DNA of 52,314 nt from NCBI RefSeq assembly GCF_005771525.1, contig NZ_VAVZ01000024.1, forward strand, positions 1-52,314, written 5' to 3'. Shown in pieces: positions 9,076-18,543 of the stretch. A program made the translations under genes and the position numbers. The notes below the pieces were generated by a model. The model saw only the letters and a list, made by a program, of their open reading frames with translations. It had not been told where the DNA came from and did no database searches. Each line of letters starts with the position of its first letter. Position 1 is the stretch's first letter. This stretch comes from Nesterenkonia salmonea (GTDB taxonomy: Bacteria > Actinomycetota > Actinomycetes > Actinomycetales > Micrococcaceae).

Positions 9076-10587
9076 TTAAGAGGCCTCGATCAGCTCTCTC
9101 AACAAAGCTCTCGCCCCTCGAGAGCGCAGTGTAGCTAGTGCTGTGACATAAGGTTCCGTGAAGGCCGGAAAGTCAGCGAGGTCCCCGAACAGATCAGCCT
9201 GCCGGAGGAAGGCCAACTCATCGTGCTCATGTTCGGACGCAGCCTGCATCACCTGCTCCCGCAGTCGATCAACCACCGGCCACTGCTCCTGATTCTCTCC
9301 GACTCCCTCTGCGTAGCGCGCCCAGGACGCCACGATTGCGGCTGAAGCACTCACGTCACGCCCAGCTTCAAGGTTTTCCCGGATCACCGGCACTAACCAC
9401 GTGGGAATGCGGTCGGAAGACTCTGCAGCCAATCGCGCCAATGTGTCGCGTACATGTTCATTGCCAAACCGGGACATCAGCTGTTGCTTGTACTCGCCGA
9501 GGTCGATCCCCGGCACGAACGGGAGCGTAGGCGTACCTTCTCGGTCCATGTACAAGTGACGCGTAAAGTGCGTCAAGTCAGGGTCTTGAACAGCCTCATG
9601 GGCGTACGTGTGACCCAGCAGCAGGCCAAAGTACGCCATCGCTTGGTGACTGCAGTTCAGGAGTCGCAGTTTCATAAGTTCGTAGGGTTCGACATCCTCC
9701 ACCATTTGGGCACCGGCCTGCTCGAAGGGCGGCCTCCCTGAAGAGAAATCGTCTTCGATCACCCACTGCAGAAAGTCCTCGCTCACCACTGGCCAGGCAT
9801 CGTCGATCCCGTACTCGCTGCGGACCATGTCTCGGTCCGCGTCTGATGTCGTGGGGGTGATTCTGTCGACCATCGTGTTGGGGAACCTGACGTGCCGCCC
9901 GATCCATTCGGCAATGGGTGCCCCGGCCGCCAGTTGGTCCCTGCGCTCTGCGTAGGCGACGATCATGCGCTTGGCGAGGTCGCCATTGCCCCGCACGTTG
10001 TCGCAGGAGAGAACTGTAAAGGGCGGCAGGCCGCTGGCGCGGCGTCTTTGTAGCGCCTCCACGACATAGCCGAACATCGTTTGAGGAACGGCGCCTGCAT
10101 TGAAGTCAGCCGAAATATCCGCCGCGATGGCCGGTGTTGCGTGCTGAAACTCTCCGGTGGCGGAGTTGTAGTTGTAACCGCCCTCTGTGACGGTGAGGGA
10201 CACAATCCGCACGCTGGGATCGCACAGCCTCTCCAACACTGCAGCAGGATTATCCGGCGCATACACATACTCGGCCAGCGAACCGATCACACGGGCATCA
10301 CGACTGCCGTCCGGCGCCTTGGCGACGAGTGTGTAGAGCCCGTCCTGGGGATTGAGCGCGTCACGCATGGCAGTGTCACCGGGCATGAGGCCCACTCCAC
10401 AGATGGCCCATTCCGTAGGGTGGCCGGCACAGAAGAGGCGATCCAGATAGAGCGCCTGGTGCGCCCGATGAAATCCGCCCACTCCAAAGTGCACGATCCC
10501 GACGCGCCGCCCCTCGAGAGAGTACGTGGGGAGCTGCAGTCCAGGAACGTCGATCTGAGAAAGGGTTTCGCGGCTGAGGGTGATCAT
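9076..10587 (-). CDS. mannitol dehydrogenase family protein (mannitol 2-dehydrogenase / D-arabinitol dehydrogenase / fructuronate reductase)
   Basis: 503 aa; ATG 10587 (MITLSRETL) fits the family start better than a GTG nine codons upstream. N-terminal Rossmann domain VGIVHFGVGGFHRAHQALYLD; family signature in the LKLRLLNCSHQ region (here ELMKLRLLNCSHQAMAYFG); C-terminal helical domain. Long-chain polyol dehydrogenases oxidise mannitol, arabinitol or sorbitol to ketoses with NAD. Its place beside a SorC regulator and a SmoEFG-like importer points to polyol use; the exact substrate is not readable. It lies 66 bp downstream of the regulator gene with a palindrome between them. Confidence 0.88.
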   Translation of the reverse strand: MITLSRETLSQIDVPGLQLPTYSLEGRRVGIVHFGVGGFHRAHQALYLDRLFCAGHPTEWAICGVGLMPGDTAMRDALNPQDGLYTLVAKAPDGSRDARVIGSLAEYVYAPDNPAAVLERLCDPSVRIVSLTVTEGGYNYNSATGEFQHATPAIAADISADFNAGAVPQTMFGYVVEALQRRRASGLPPFTVLSCDNVRGNGDLAKRMIVAYAERRDQLAAGAPIAEWIGRHVRFPNTMVDRITPTTSDADRDMVRSEYGIDDAWPVVSEDFLQWVIEDDFSSGRPPFEQAGAQMVEDVEPYELMKLRLLNCSHQAMAYFGLLLGHTYAHEAVQDPDLTHFTRHLYMDREGTPTLPFVPGIDLGEYKQQLMSRFGNEHVRDTLARLAAESSDRIPTWLVPVIRENLEAGRDVSASAAIVASWARYAEGVGENQEQWPVVDRLREQVMQAASEHEHDELAFLRQADLFGDLADFPAFTEPYVTALATLRSRGARALLRELIEAS

Positions 10588-10627
10588 TACCACATAGTAG
10601 CAACCTGGCGACACATGAGCTTCTGTA

Positions 10628-10645
10628 AGCGCTCAAATGAGCGCT
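10628..10645. promoter_or_regulatory. candidate operator for the polyol regulator (dehydrogenase promoter)
   Basis: AGCGCTCA-AA-TGAGCGCT, an 8-bp inverted repeat, lies 41 bp upstream of the dehydrogenase start. The same TGAGCG/CGCTCA half-sites recur in the divergent regulator-transporter region at 11666-11692, which supports a shared regulator. Confidence 0.5.
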
Positions 10646-10653
10646 CTAGCCCT

Positions 10654-11586
10654 TCAGTCAAGGGCCGCGCTGACCCGAAGCTCAAGATCTTCAGAGAGCA
10701 CCAGATCATCCACGAAACCGGCACGTGCGGCTGCAATCACTGCCTCTGGGTGTTCCTGTGCTGGAGCAAGAGCGATGACTCGGGTGCTGCGAAGCTGTTC
10801 GGCCCGCACCCCGATCACTCGATTTTCCATGCCTGAACGTGCGATATCGCCATTTGCTGTCACCAGGATTCCCGAACACTCAGCGACCACGCCGGCCTCT
10901 ACGGCGTCCTGCTGCTCCTGCGGACTGAACCGTGCACGAAGCGTCGAGGCTCCCTCACCCCAGCCCCCAACGGAGACGACTGCTACGTCGAGATCATCGG
11001 CGGCCTCCAGTGCTGCTCGAACTTCCGCCATGGCACGCAGGGACGCTGCGACCTCATCGCTGTCCACAATGAGTGGGGTGGGAAGGGGCCACACCTGACC
11101 GCCAGCCATAGAACCCAATGCATGCACAAGCCCAGAGGACGCAGAAGCTGACGTTCCGGGCGCAGACAGGGGTCCTACGAGCTGCACGATGTCGACTCGG
11201 GGAAGCCCCTGCAAATGATCCGGGAGATGCATCAGGGTGCGTGACCATGCGACCCCCAGCCGCGCACCGTCGTGGAGCTTCTGCTGCAGAAGTTGCGCTG
11301 CCTGTCTGGCCAGGGCGGAGCGAAGAGTCTCGCCCGTCCGTGGTGTGACCACTGTTGCGCTGGAAATTCCTAGTCGCGATGCCAGGGCGACTTGGTCCTC
11401 TCCCGTATCCAATGGATTGACCACACGGATTTGGACGATTCCCTCGTGCCGGGCTCGCTCAAGGAGTCTTGCCACCTGAAAGCGGGAGATTCCGTGGTCT
11501 GCGGCGATCTCGACCTTAGAACGACCCTTCAGGAAATGCTCAGCGGAGACCTCTGCCATGAGCTGTATATCGCTCTTCTGAGACAT
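10654..11586 (-). CDS. SorC-family sugar-binding transcriptional regulator
   Basis: 310 aa from ATG 11586, with a GAGGGGG ribosome site; a GTG two codons upstream would leave no spacing. The N-terminal helix-turn-helix is at about 20-50 (KGRSKVEIAADHGISRFQVARLLERAR), followed by the SorC effector-binding domain (about 55-310) related to sugar-phosphate isomerases. It is transcribed divergently from the binding-protein gene and upstream of the dehydrogenase. This placement suggests it controls both units in response to a phosphorylated sugar or polyol. Confidence 0.88.
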   Translation of the reverse strand: MSQKSDIQLMAEVSAEHFLKGRSKVEIAADHGISRFQVARLLERARHEGIVQIRVVNPLDTGEDQVALASRLGISSATVVTPRTGETLRSALARQAAQLLQQKLHDGARLGVAWSRTLMHLPDHLQGLPRVDIVQLVGPLSAPGTSASASSGLVHALGSMAGGQVWPLPTPLIVDSDEVAASLRAMAEVRAALEAADDLDVAVVSVGGWGEGASTLRARFSPQEQQDAVEAGVVAECSGILVTANGDIARSGMENRVIGVRAEQLRSTRVIALAPAQEHPEAVIAAARAGFVDDLVLSEDLELRVSAALD

Positions 11587-11665
11587 ATTCACCCCCTCAT
11601 TCTGGACCGAAACCTGCTGTCTCCTTGCTCATTCGAGCCTACTATGACTAGAGTCACATAACAGT

Positions 11666-11692
11666 TGAGCGTTCTCGACCGCTCATACGAGC
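11666..11692. promoter_or_regulatory. candidate SorC operator cluster in the divergent promoter region
   Basis: TGAGCG-N8-CGCTCA (11666-11685) overlaps GCTC-N4-GAGC (11681-11692), 60-85 bp upstream of the binding-protein start. Half-sites match the palindrome at 10628. Confidence 0.5.
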
Positions 11693-11751
11693 AGATTGCA
11701 TGATTTCGAGAACCGCGGCCGAGTGGCCGCCCAGACCAGGACGGAACAGAT

Positions 11752-13125
11752 ATGACCGGAATCTCCGACCGGATCAGTCGACGGAGCCTGCTCACCACAG
11801 GCCTTGGTGCCGCCGCCGGCGCAGCCGCTTTCAGCGTGACAAGTTGTGGGAGAACAGGACGCGGTGCTCGCGAGCAGATCGTCGTCGCTATTGTGTCCAA
11901 CCCGCAGATGCAGGACGCCATGAGCCTGATCAGCGACTTTCACCGTGCACACCCAAACGTGGACGTCCGGTTCGTCTCCCTGCCGGAGAATGAAGCGAGA
12001 GCCAAGATCACAGCATCTGTGGCCTCAGGCGGTGGTGAATTCGACGTCGTGATGATCTCCAACTACGAAACACCGATCTGGGCCGAACGCGGGTGGCTCG
12101 CTGACCTTGAGCCCTATATCAGCGAGACCTCAGGGTACGACGACGACGATTTCATCCCTACCATTCGCGAAGCGTTGTCATACGACGGGCGCCAGCACGC
12201 AGTACCTTTCTACGGTGAGTCCAGTTTCCTGGTCTACCGCGAAGATCTCTTCGCCGACGCCGGCCTTGAGATGCCCGAACAGCCGACCTGGGATCAGATC
12301 CGTGAATTCGCCGCAGAACTGCACGACCCGGGGCAGGGCTTCTCTGGAATCGCACTGCGGGGCTTGGCAGGGTGGGGCGAGAATCTTGCTCCGATCAACA
12401 CTGTCATCAACACCTTCGGCGGGCGGTGGTTTACCCCTGACTGGGAACCCCTGCTGAACTCGACCGAGGTCGTGGATGCGGTCAGCACCTACGTGGACAC
12501 TGTGCGCACATGGGGACAGCCCGGGGCCGCGACGTCCGGCTATGGCGAATGCATGACGCACTTCAACCAGGGGAACGCCGCCATGTGGTACGACGCTTCT
12601 GCCATGGTCTCAGGCATCGAGGACCCCCGCTCTTCGACGGTCGTCGGAAGCACCAATTATGCTCTCGCGCCGGTGATGGAGACCGACTACGCCGGATGGC
12701 TCTACGCCTGGAGCCTTGCCGTTCCGGAGACCTCCCAGCACAAACAGGCCGCATGGGACTTCATCACCTGGATGACGCACCCTGACTACTTTCAGCTTGT
12801 GGGCAACGAAATCTCCTGGGAGGCCCTTCCTCCCGGTTCACGCCAATCCACATATGAGATCCCGGAGTACGCGGACATCTCAGGCCACTACGCGGAGCCC
12901 ACCCTGACCTCGATGGAGAACGCCACCCAGGAGAACTCAATGGTGCATGAGGTCCCCTACGACGGACTTCAGTTCGTCGCAATTCCAGAGTTTCAAGACC
13001 TCGGCACTCGCGTGGGGCAGCAGCTGTCCGCAGCCATCGCCGGTCAACAGACCGTGCAGGAAGCACTGGAGCAGTCGCAGCGATTCGCTGAGGCCGTTGC
13101 CCGGACTTACGGATGGGGGAGCTGA
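11752..13125 (+). CDS. extracellular solute-binding lipoprotein, polyol ABC transporter (SmoE-like)
   Basis: 457 aa. The signal combines a twin-arginine motif (SRRSLLTTG) with a lipobox ending VTSC at about residue 36, so it is probably Tat-exported and lipid-anchored. The mature protein is a family 1 (MalE-like) binding protein: YGESSFLVYREDLFADAGL, then TWDQIREFA and the AWDFITWMTHPDY region. It delivers substrate, inferred to be mannitol/sorbitol/arabinitol, to the two permeases that follow at once (start 1 bp after this stop). Confidence 0.9.
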   Translation: MTGISDRISRRSLLTTGLGAAAGAAAFSVTSCGRTGRGAREQIVVAIVSNPQMQDAMSLISDFHRAHPNVDVRFVSLPENEARAKITASVASGGGEFDVVMISNYETPIWAERGWLADLEPYISETSGYDDDDFIPTIREALSYDGRQHAVPFYGESSFLVYREDLFADAGLEMPEQPTWDQIREFAAELHDPGQGFSGIALRGLAGWGENLAPINTVINTFGGRWFTPDWEPLLNSTEVVDAVSTYVDTVRTWGQPGAATSGYGECMTHFNQGNAAMWYDASAMVSGIEDPRSSTVVGSTNYALAPVMETDYAGWLYAWSLAVPETSQHKQAAWDFITWMTHPDYFQLVGNEISWEALPPGSRQSTYEIPEYADISGHYAEPTLTSMENATQENSMVHEVPYDGLQFVAIPEFQDLGTRVGQQLSAAIAGQQTVQEALEQSQRFAEAVARTYGWGS

Positions 13126-13126
13126 T

Positions 13127-14074
13127 ATGACCACGACGACAACCCGCTACGCCGACAACAGATCGACTGAAGAGGTGCAACGGCAGAAAACGGCTGAGCG
13201 CGCAGAGGGGTGGCGGCGGCGAGCACCCCTGCTGCCGGCACTGATCTTCGTGATCATCTGCACGCAGATACCTTTTCTTCTGACGATCTGGTATTCACTT
13301 CGCTCGAGAAATCTGCTTCGTCCTGAGGGCGAACAGTTCGTCGGGCTGTCCAACTTTTCCGATATTTTCCTCGACTCCACGTTCAGGTCCGCAGCGCTGA
13401 ACTCAGTGCTCATCACTTTTGGCTGCGTGTTCGTAGCGCTTCTTCTTGGGCTGGGACTGGCGTTGCTGCTGGACCGTCCCTTCGCCGGTCGCGGGGTCGT
13501 GCGCACGCTTCTGATCACACCGTTTCTTATCATGCCGGTGGCAGGAGCCATGCTGTGGTCGATCTCCATGTTCAACCCCTCCTACGGGTTAGTGAACTGG
13601 ATGATCGGGCTGGTCGGGATACCTCCCGTGGATTGGACCTCCCAATACCCTTTGTTCTCGATAGTCGTGGCTTTGGTCTGGCAGTGGACTCCCTTCATGA
13701 TGCTGCTCCTGCTGGCCGGACTTCAGTCACAGCAGCGCGACGTGCTCGAAGCCGCATCCATGGACGGCGCCAGCACATGGGACACCTTCCGATTCGTCAC
13801 ACTGCCGCATCTGCGGTTCTACATCGAGCTGTCCGTGCTGCTCGGTGTGATCTATGTGGTCAATACCTTCGATCACATCTATCTGATGACAGCAGGAGGA
13901 CCTGGCACAGCCAGCGCTAACCTTCCCTTCTACATCTACCAACGAGCTTTCCTCGGTTTCGACATTGGCCAGTCAGCGGCTATGGGCGTGGTCACCGTCA
14001 TTGCCACCATCATCATCTCTCTGTTGGCGCTGCGGCTTATTTTCCGCGGCCTGAACGCGAAGGAGCAGTCATGA
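13127..14074 (+). CDS. polyol ABC transporter permease 1 (SmoF-like)
   Basis: 315 aa from ATG 13127; the frame is open further upstream inside the binding-protein gene but has no homology there. Six predicted membrane helices with a long N-terminal cytoplasmic stretch. The CUT1 EAA loop EAASMDGASTWDTFRFVTLPH contacts the ATPase. Last codons overlap the next gene by ATGA. Confidence 0.92.
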   Translation: MTTTTTRYADNRSTEEVQRQKTAERAEGWRRRAPLLPALIFVIICTQIPFLLTIWYSLRSRNLLRPEGEQFVGLSNFSDIFLDSTFRSAALNSVLITFGCVFVALLLGLGLALLLDRPFAGRGVVRTLLITPFLIMPVAGAMLWSISMFNPSYGLVNWMIGLVGIPPVDWTSQYPLFSIVVALVWQWTPFMMLLLLAGLQSQQRDVLEAASMDGASTWDTFRFVTLPHLRFYIELSVLLGVIYVVNTFDHIYLMTAGGPGTASANLPFYIYQRAFLGFDIGQSAAMGVVTVIATIIISLLALRLIFRGLNAKEQS

Positions 14075-14973
14075 ACGCCGCAGCCCCATCGGAGACCGCA
14101 CACACCGCACCGCCTAGCGCAGAGAGCCATGGCACGAAGAAAGATGCCAGGCCAGCGCCCGCAAGACGTCGCAAAGGCAGCCTCCTCACCGCCTTGACCT
14201 GGGTGGTGGCGCTGCTGTTCTTCGCTCCAGTGGCGTGGATGGTACTCACGAGCTTCAAGCAAGAGTCGGCAGCCGCGTCGTCGCCCCCAAGCTTTTTCTT
14301 CGAACCGACGTTGGACCAGTACCGAAATATCATCAGCTCAGACGCCGGGCCGTACTTCATGAACTCGCTGATCGCCACAGCGGGCTCCACCATCCTGGTG
14401 CTGATACTCGCGGTCCCCGCCGCCTACGCACTGAGCATTCGTCCGATCAAGCGAACCCAAGATGCTCTGTTCTTCTTCATTTCAACCAAAATGCTGCCCA
14501 TCGTGGCCGTCATTATGCCGATATACGTGATCGCCGGGCAGATAAGGATGCTGGACAATATCCTGACCCTCATCATCCTGTACACCGCGATGAACCTACC
14601 GATCGCGATCTGGATGATGAGGTCATTCTTCCTCGAAGTCCCAAGCGAAGTCTTGGAGGCTGCTTCGATCGACGGGGCATCACTGCTGGGAACCATGCGA
14701 CGGGTGCTGATCCCCATGGTGGCTCCCGGCATCGCCGCTACTGCCCTAATCTGCGTGATCTTCGCTTGGAACGAGTTCTTCTTCGCTCTCAACCTCACTG
14801 CCGCCAACGCCGCGACGGCGCCGATCTACCTGATGAGCACCATGACATCTGAAGGATTGTTCTTAGCCCAGCTATCCGCAGCCAGCGTCTTAGCATCGCT
14901 GCCGGTGGTCCTGGCTGGCTGGTTCGCTCAGAAGCAGCTGGTCCGCGGACTGTCCATGGGTGCCGTCAAGTAA
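14071..14973 (+). CDS. polyol ABC transporter permease 2 (SmoG-like)
   Basis: 300 aa, ATG overlapping the previous stop by 4 bp. Six membrane segments and the EAA loop LEAASIDGASLLGTMRRVLIP. The N-terminal ~40 residues are a polar, Ala/Pro/Lys-rich extension. No ATPase gene follows: the operon ends 5 bp before the stop of a convergent FtsX-like gene, so the ATPase must come from elsewhere (see 7400-8542). Confidence 0.92.
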   Translation: MNAAAPSETAHTAPPSAESHGTKKDARPAPARRRKGSLLTALTWVVALLFFAPVAWMVLTSFKQESAAASSPPSFFFEPTLDQYRNIISSDAGPYFMNSLIATAGSTILVLILAVPAAYALSIRPIKRTQDALFFFISTKMLPIVAVIMPIYVIAGQIRMLDNILTLIILYTAMNLPIAIWMMRSFFLEVPSEVLEAASIDGASLLGTMRRVLIPMVAPGIAATALICVIFAWNEFFFALNLTAANAATAPIYLMSTMTSEGLFLAQLSAASVLASLPVVLAGWFAQKQLVRGLSMGAVK

Positions 14974-14978
14974 ACCAC

Positions 14979-17711
14979 TCACGCAGCATGGCTCAGGCCA
15001 GCTGCGGGCTGAACTTGGGAAAGCCGACGAGCCGGCAACCATGCTGCTGCTAGCGCGGCAAGGAAGGTCACACCCCACACGGCGGCTATGCGAAGCCAGG
15101 GGATCTGCGCGGTCACAGACCAGTCCTCCTCGGCCGCCAATGTACTGACCCCGGCCCAGCCGAAGAGGATTCCGAGGCCAGAGCCCAAGATAAGAGCGAC
15201 CGCCGCCAGCAGGAGAGCCTCAACACTTATGGTGGCGCCCAGCGAGCCCCGGGTCATTCCCGACGCCCGCAGCAGCGCACCCTCCCGTCGGCGTTCGAAA
15301 ACGGAGAGCGACAGGGTATTGCTCACACCCAGCACTGCGACAAGAACACTGGCACCCAGCAGCGCGATCACCACCAACAGCACGGTATCGATGGCCACGG
15401 CCATTTCCGCCCGCGAGGCGCCACCATCAAGTCTCAACTCGACGCCGTACTCTCCAACAATTTCGGAATCCAGAGTCCAAATCTCTGAGGAGGAAGCTTT
15501 TTCGGCAACCCGGACCATCACCCCAGGATCACCTGAGATCTCCCAGCCATCGGGAATGGCAGTCTCGGGAAGCAGCACCGCATCAGCAGGAGCCCACCAT
15601 GCCATGTCGACGGTGAAATCGTGTGGTGTATCTGACCCGACGGGACTCAGTGTGAGCGTCCCGGTCTCCGCACCTCCGGAGACCTCAGGCCACACATCGG
15701 TACCCACAAATCCCACGGTCCGGCCTTCGGTGAGATCTGCCAGCGGTAGGTGGGCGACGTCGTCGAATGTTTCTGAGTCCATGATCATGGCTGACCAGTC
15801 CCTGTTGGATTCCGACTGAACGTGGACCGTCGGGATCTCCTGCACTGTCTGGATCACGTCCCGCTGGCGCAGATCCTCCATCAGATCCTCATCCACAGTC
15901 GCCGATAACCCGTCGAGCGGCTGTGACTCTGCAAGCTCCGTCTGCAGCAGCTTCTGAGCTGTGGCAGCACCGACGGTCATGGTCATCACCAATGTGATGC
16001 CGACAAGCAGCGCCGCCGATGTAGCAGCAGTGCGGCCTGGCACCCTCCGGGCGTTCTCACCAGCGAGCTTCGTGACAACAGGGGCGACGCCGAGCCGGGA
16101 GAGCATAGTGCCCAGCAGCGCGGCGATGCGCGGAAACAGCACCTTGGCAAGAATCAGCACTCCGATGAACCCGACGAACGCGCCCAGCACACCCAGGACG
16201 GGAAGGGGCAGCCGCGTGACGGGATCGGTGTTGAATACTTGGTAGACCTCCGCGGCCTGATCGGATGAAGGATCAGTGACGGCCGAATGGACCACCGCGC
16301 CGAGGCCCACGATGGTGATGATGGAACCGAGGATGACGCGTCTGCGCGAGGAACCACGTTCGGGCTCTTCGACGTCAGCCGGCCGTAAGGCCGCCATCGG
16401 CGAGACGCGCCCAGCCTTCAATGCCGGCAGAAGCGCTGATCCGGCTGACATCAGCACGCCGAGTCCCAGAGCGATGCCTACTGCCAGCGGTATCAGAAGC
16501 ACAGGGGGAATCTCCCGAACGCTGTCATTCACCTGGTTCAGCAGCAGCACAGCCCCCTGGGCGATGCCCCAGCCGACCATGAGTCCCGCAGCACCACCGA
16601 GCAGACCCAGCACAGCGCCTTCGGCCAGGGTGGCCCGCCTGAGCTGAGCAGCCGTTCCTCCGACTGCGCGGATAAGCGCCATAGTGCGCAGTCGGGAGGC
16701 CACAATGACCTGGAAAGTATTGGCGATCACCAAAGCCGAGACGAAGACTGCAATCCCGCCGAAACCGAAGGCGATCCATTGCATGGTCTGAGCATCTCCG
16801 GTGCGTTCAGCGATCCACAGTTCCACGACCTGTTCGTGCGTGAGTACCTCTAGGGAGAAGGTGTCCCCTACAAAGTAACTGCCGAGTTCATTCGACTGCC
16901 AGGTGCCTGCGGAACCTTCTTCTGCAAGCATCGGCAATTCCCCAGCATCCATGAGGTCCCCAATGACCGTACCGATCTGCTGCTGGACGGCCGATTGGGC
17001 CTCCTGGTGACCGTGAAGTGGCTCTGGGAGTTGCACGATGATCTGGTCCGGCCACACATCATCGCTGGCTGCAAGACCCTCCGGAGTGAGCCAGCCGCTG
17101 TGCTGGCCCTGGTCGGTGGTGATTCCAGTGACGGTGAAGCTGGCTTCTTCACCAATGGTCTCGATAGTGCCGTCCTCATGCTCCTCGGCGGCAGCCTCTT
17201 CCGAATCAAGGAAAGTGTCCCCCACCTGCAGGCCCAGGGAGTCAGCCGATGTGGTGTTCAGCAGAATCTCATCTGCTGCCTGTGGGACCCTGCCGGAAGA
17301 GAGCTCGGGCTCGTGCAGCGAGCTGAGCGTGCGGACCTCCACTCCGGTGAAGTAGTTGCCTCCTTCAACCCGGTGGTAGAGGTAGGTACTGCGGATGGCT
17401 TCGGCTTTCGCCACCTCTGGCAGCGCTTCGATCCCCTCCGCAAGGGCGGTGTCTCCATGGCGAGAGCCGTCGGCTGTTTCCGCGCCTTCTTCCACGTCGA
17501 ACAGCGGCGCGGTGAAGACCACGACATCGGCACCGGCTGCCTCCTGCTCAGCCTCGGCCGTCACCGCCCGCGTCATGGAGTCGACCAGCATGGACCCGGC
17601 CACAATGAACGCCACAGAGATCGCGACTGCCGCTGCGGCAGCCCAGAGTCGCTTTCCGGAGGAGCGCAGATTGGCGCGCAGCACCGTCAGGCGTTCGTTG
17701 CGACCGCGCAC
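14979..17711 (-). CDS. FtsX/MacB-type ABC transporter permease
   Basis: 910 aa from GTG 17711, overlapping the ATPase stop by one base (TAGTG). One N-terminal membrane helix (about 20-45) is followed by a large extracytoplasmic domain. A first FtsX domain with three helices lies near residues 310-425, a second membrane/extracellular block follows, and a C-terminal FtsX domain ends the protein (about 790-905). The layout matches the two-FtsX-domain permeases that act with LolD/MacB-like ATPases in lipoprotein, peptide or antibiotic-response export rather than import. Coupled to a DesK/LuxR-type two-component pair upstream. Confidence 0.9.
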   Translation of the reverse strand: MRGRNERLTVLRANLRSSGKRLWAAAAAVAISVAFIVAGSMLVDSMTRAVTAEAEQEAAGADVVVFTAPLFDVEEGAETADGSRHGDTALAEGIEALPEVAKAEAIRSTYLYHRVEGGNYFTGVEVRTLSSLHEPELSSGRVPQAADEILLNTTSADSLGLQVGDTFLDSEEAAAEEHEDGTIETIGEEASFTVTGITTDQGQHSGWLTPEGLAASDDVWPDQIIVQLPEPLHGHQEAQSAVQQQIGTVIGDLMDAGELPMLAEEGSAGTWQSNELGSYFVGDTFSLEVLTHEQVVELWIAERTGDAQTMQWIAFGFGGIAVFVSALVIANTFQVIVASRLRTMALIRAVGGTAAQLRRATLAEGAVLGLLGGAAGLMVGWGIAQGAVLLLNQVNDSVREIPPVLLIPLAVGIALGLGVLMSAGSALLPALKAGRVSPMAALRPADVEEPERGSSRRRVILGSIITIVGLGAVVHSAVTDPSSDQAAEVYQVFNTDPVTRLPLPVLGVLGAFVGFIGVLILAKVLFPRIAALLGTMLSRLGVAPVVTKLAGENARRVPGRTAATSAALLVGITLVMTMTVGAATAQKLLQTELAESQPLDGLSATVDEDLMEDLRQRDVIQTVQEIPTVHVQSESNRDWSAMIMDSETFDDVAHLPLADLTEGRTVGFVGTDVWPEVSGGAETGTLTLSPVGSDTPHDFTVDMAWWAPADAVLLPETAIPDGWEISGDPGVMVRVAEKASSSEIWTLDSEIVGEYGVELRLDGGASRAEMAVAIDTVLLVVIALLGASVLVAVLGVSNTLSLSVFERRREGALLRASGMTRGSLGATISVEALLLAAVALILGSGLGILFGWAGVSTLAAEEDWSVTAQIPWLRIAAVWGVTFLAALAAAWLPARRLSQVQPAAGLSHAA

Positions 17712-18454
17712 TAGTGGTCGGCGCCGATCATCTTGGCGGCAAGCAGCTGGGCGGTGGGGTGGTTGAGCGTCTCTGAAACACGGCCGTCAGATAGGACCAC
17801 TGTGCGGTCCGCCTCAGCAGCAGCATTAGCATCATGGGTGACCATCACCACGGTCTGCCCGAACTCGTCCACCGCAGCGCGCAGCAGGGCCAGCACCTCA
17901 GCCCCGGTGCGCGAATCCAGGTTCCCAGTTGGCTCATCAGCGAAGATGACCGAAGGTTTGGAGACCAGCGCTCGGGCCACCGCCACCCGCTGCTGCTGTC
18001 CACCAGAGAGTTCAAAGGGGCGGTGATCCAACCGGTCCGTCAACCCCAGCCGGTCAATCACCATGTCGTAGTAGTGGCGCTCCGGCTCCGGCCCACCCAG
18101 GGAACTCGGCAGCAGAATGTTCTCCCGGGCGGTCATCGCCGGAACCAAGTTATAGGCCTGAAAAACAAAACCGATGTGCTGGCGCCGCACCAGTGTCAGC
18201 TCCCGCTCCGACAACCCAGTAAGTTCCACCTGTCGGTCATCCACGGACAGGAGTACGCTGCCTTCATCGGCGCTGTCCAGCCCTGCGAGCACATGGAGCA
18301 GTGTTGACTTTCCGGAACCTGAAGGTCCCATGATGGCGGTGTATTGTCCGGCAGGGATCTCCACGCTCAGCCGGCGCAACGGGTGCACAGTCGCCTCTCC
18401 TGAGCCGTAGGTCTTGGTGAGGGATTCAGCGCGGAGCGCCGCGCGAGTGGTCAT
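17711..18454 (-). CDS. ABC transporter ATP-binding protein (LolD/MacB type)
   Basis: 247 aa from ATG 18454, with GGAG seven bases before it; the frame is open upstream without homology. Walker A GPSGSGKST, Q-loop VFQAYNLVP, signature LSGGQQQR, Walker B VIFADEPTGNLD and H-switch VTHDANAA. The NLD after DEPTG is typical of the LolD/MacB clade that pairs with FtsX-like permeases, as here. Confidence 0.94.
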   Translation of the reverse strand: MTTRAALRAESLTKTYGSGEATVHPLRRLSVEIPAGQYTAIMGPSGSGKSTLLHVLAGLDSADEGSVLLSVDDRQVELTGLSERELTLVRRQHIGFVFQAYNLVPAMTARENILLPSSLGGPEPERHYYDMVIDRLGLTDRLDHRPFELSGGQQQRVAVARALVSKPSVIFADEPTGNLDSRTGAEVLALLRAAVDEFGQTVVMVTHDANAAAEADRTVVLSDGRVSETLNHPTAQLLAAKMIGADH

Positions 18455-18543
18455 AACTGTCTCCATACCTGTGAGATTACGGAACCGACGACGACGCAGC
18501 ATCGGCCCATAGACCGAACCTCGCCTCATCCTGCGGTATGAGG

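Noticed and set aside
14979-17711. FtsX cell-division protein
   Set aside because: At 910 aa with two FtsX domains and a large extracytoplasmic part, it is a MacB/BceB-like transporter permease rather than the ~300-aa division protein.
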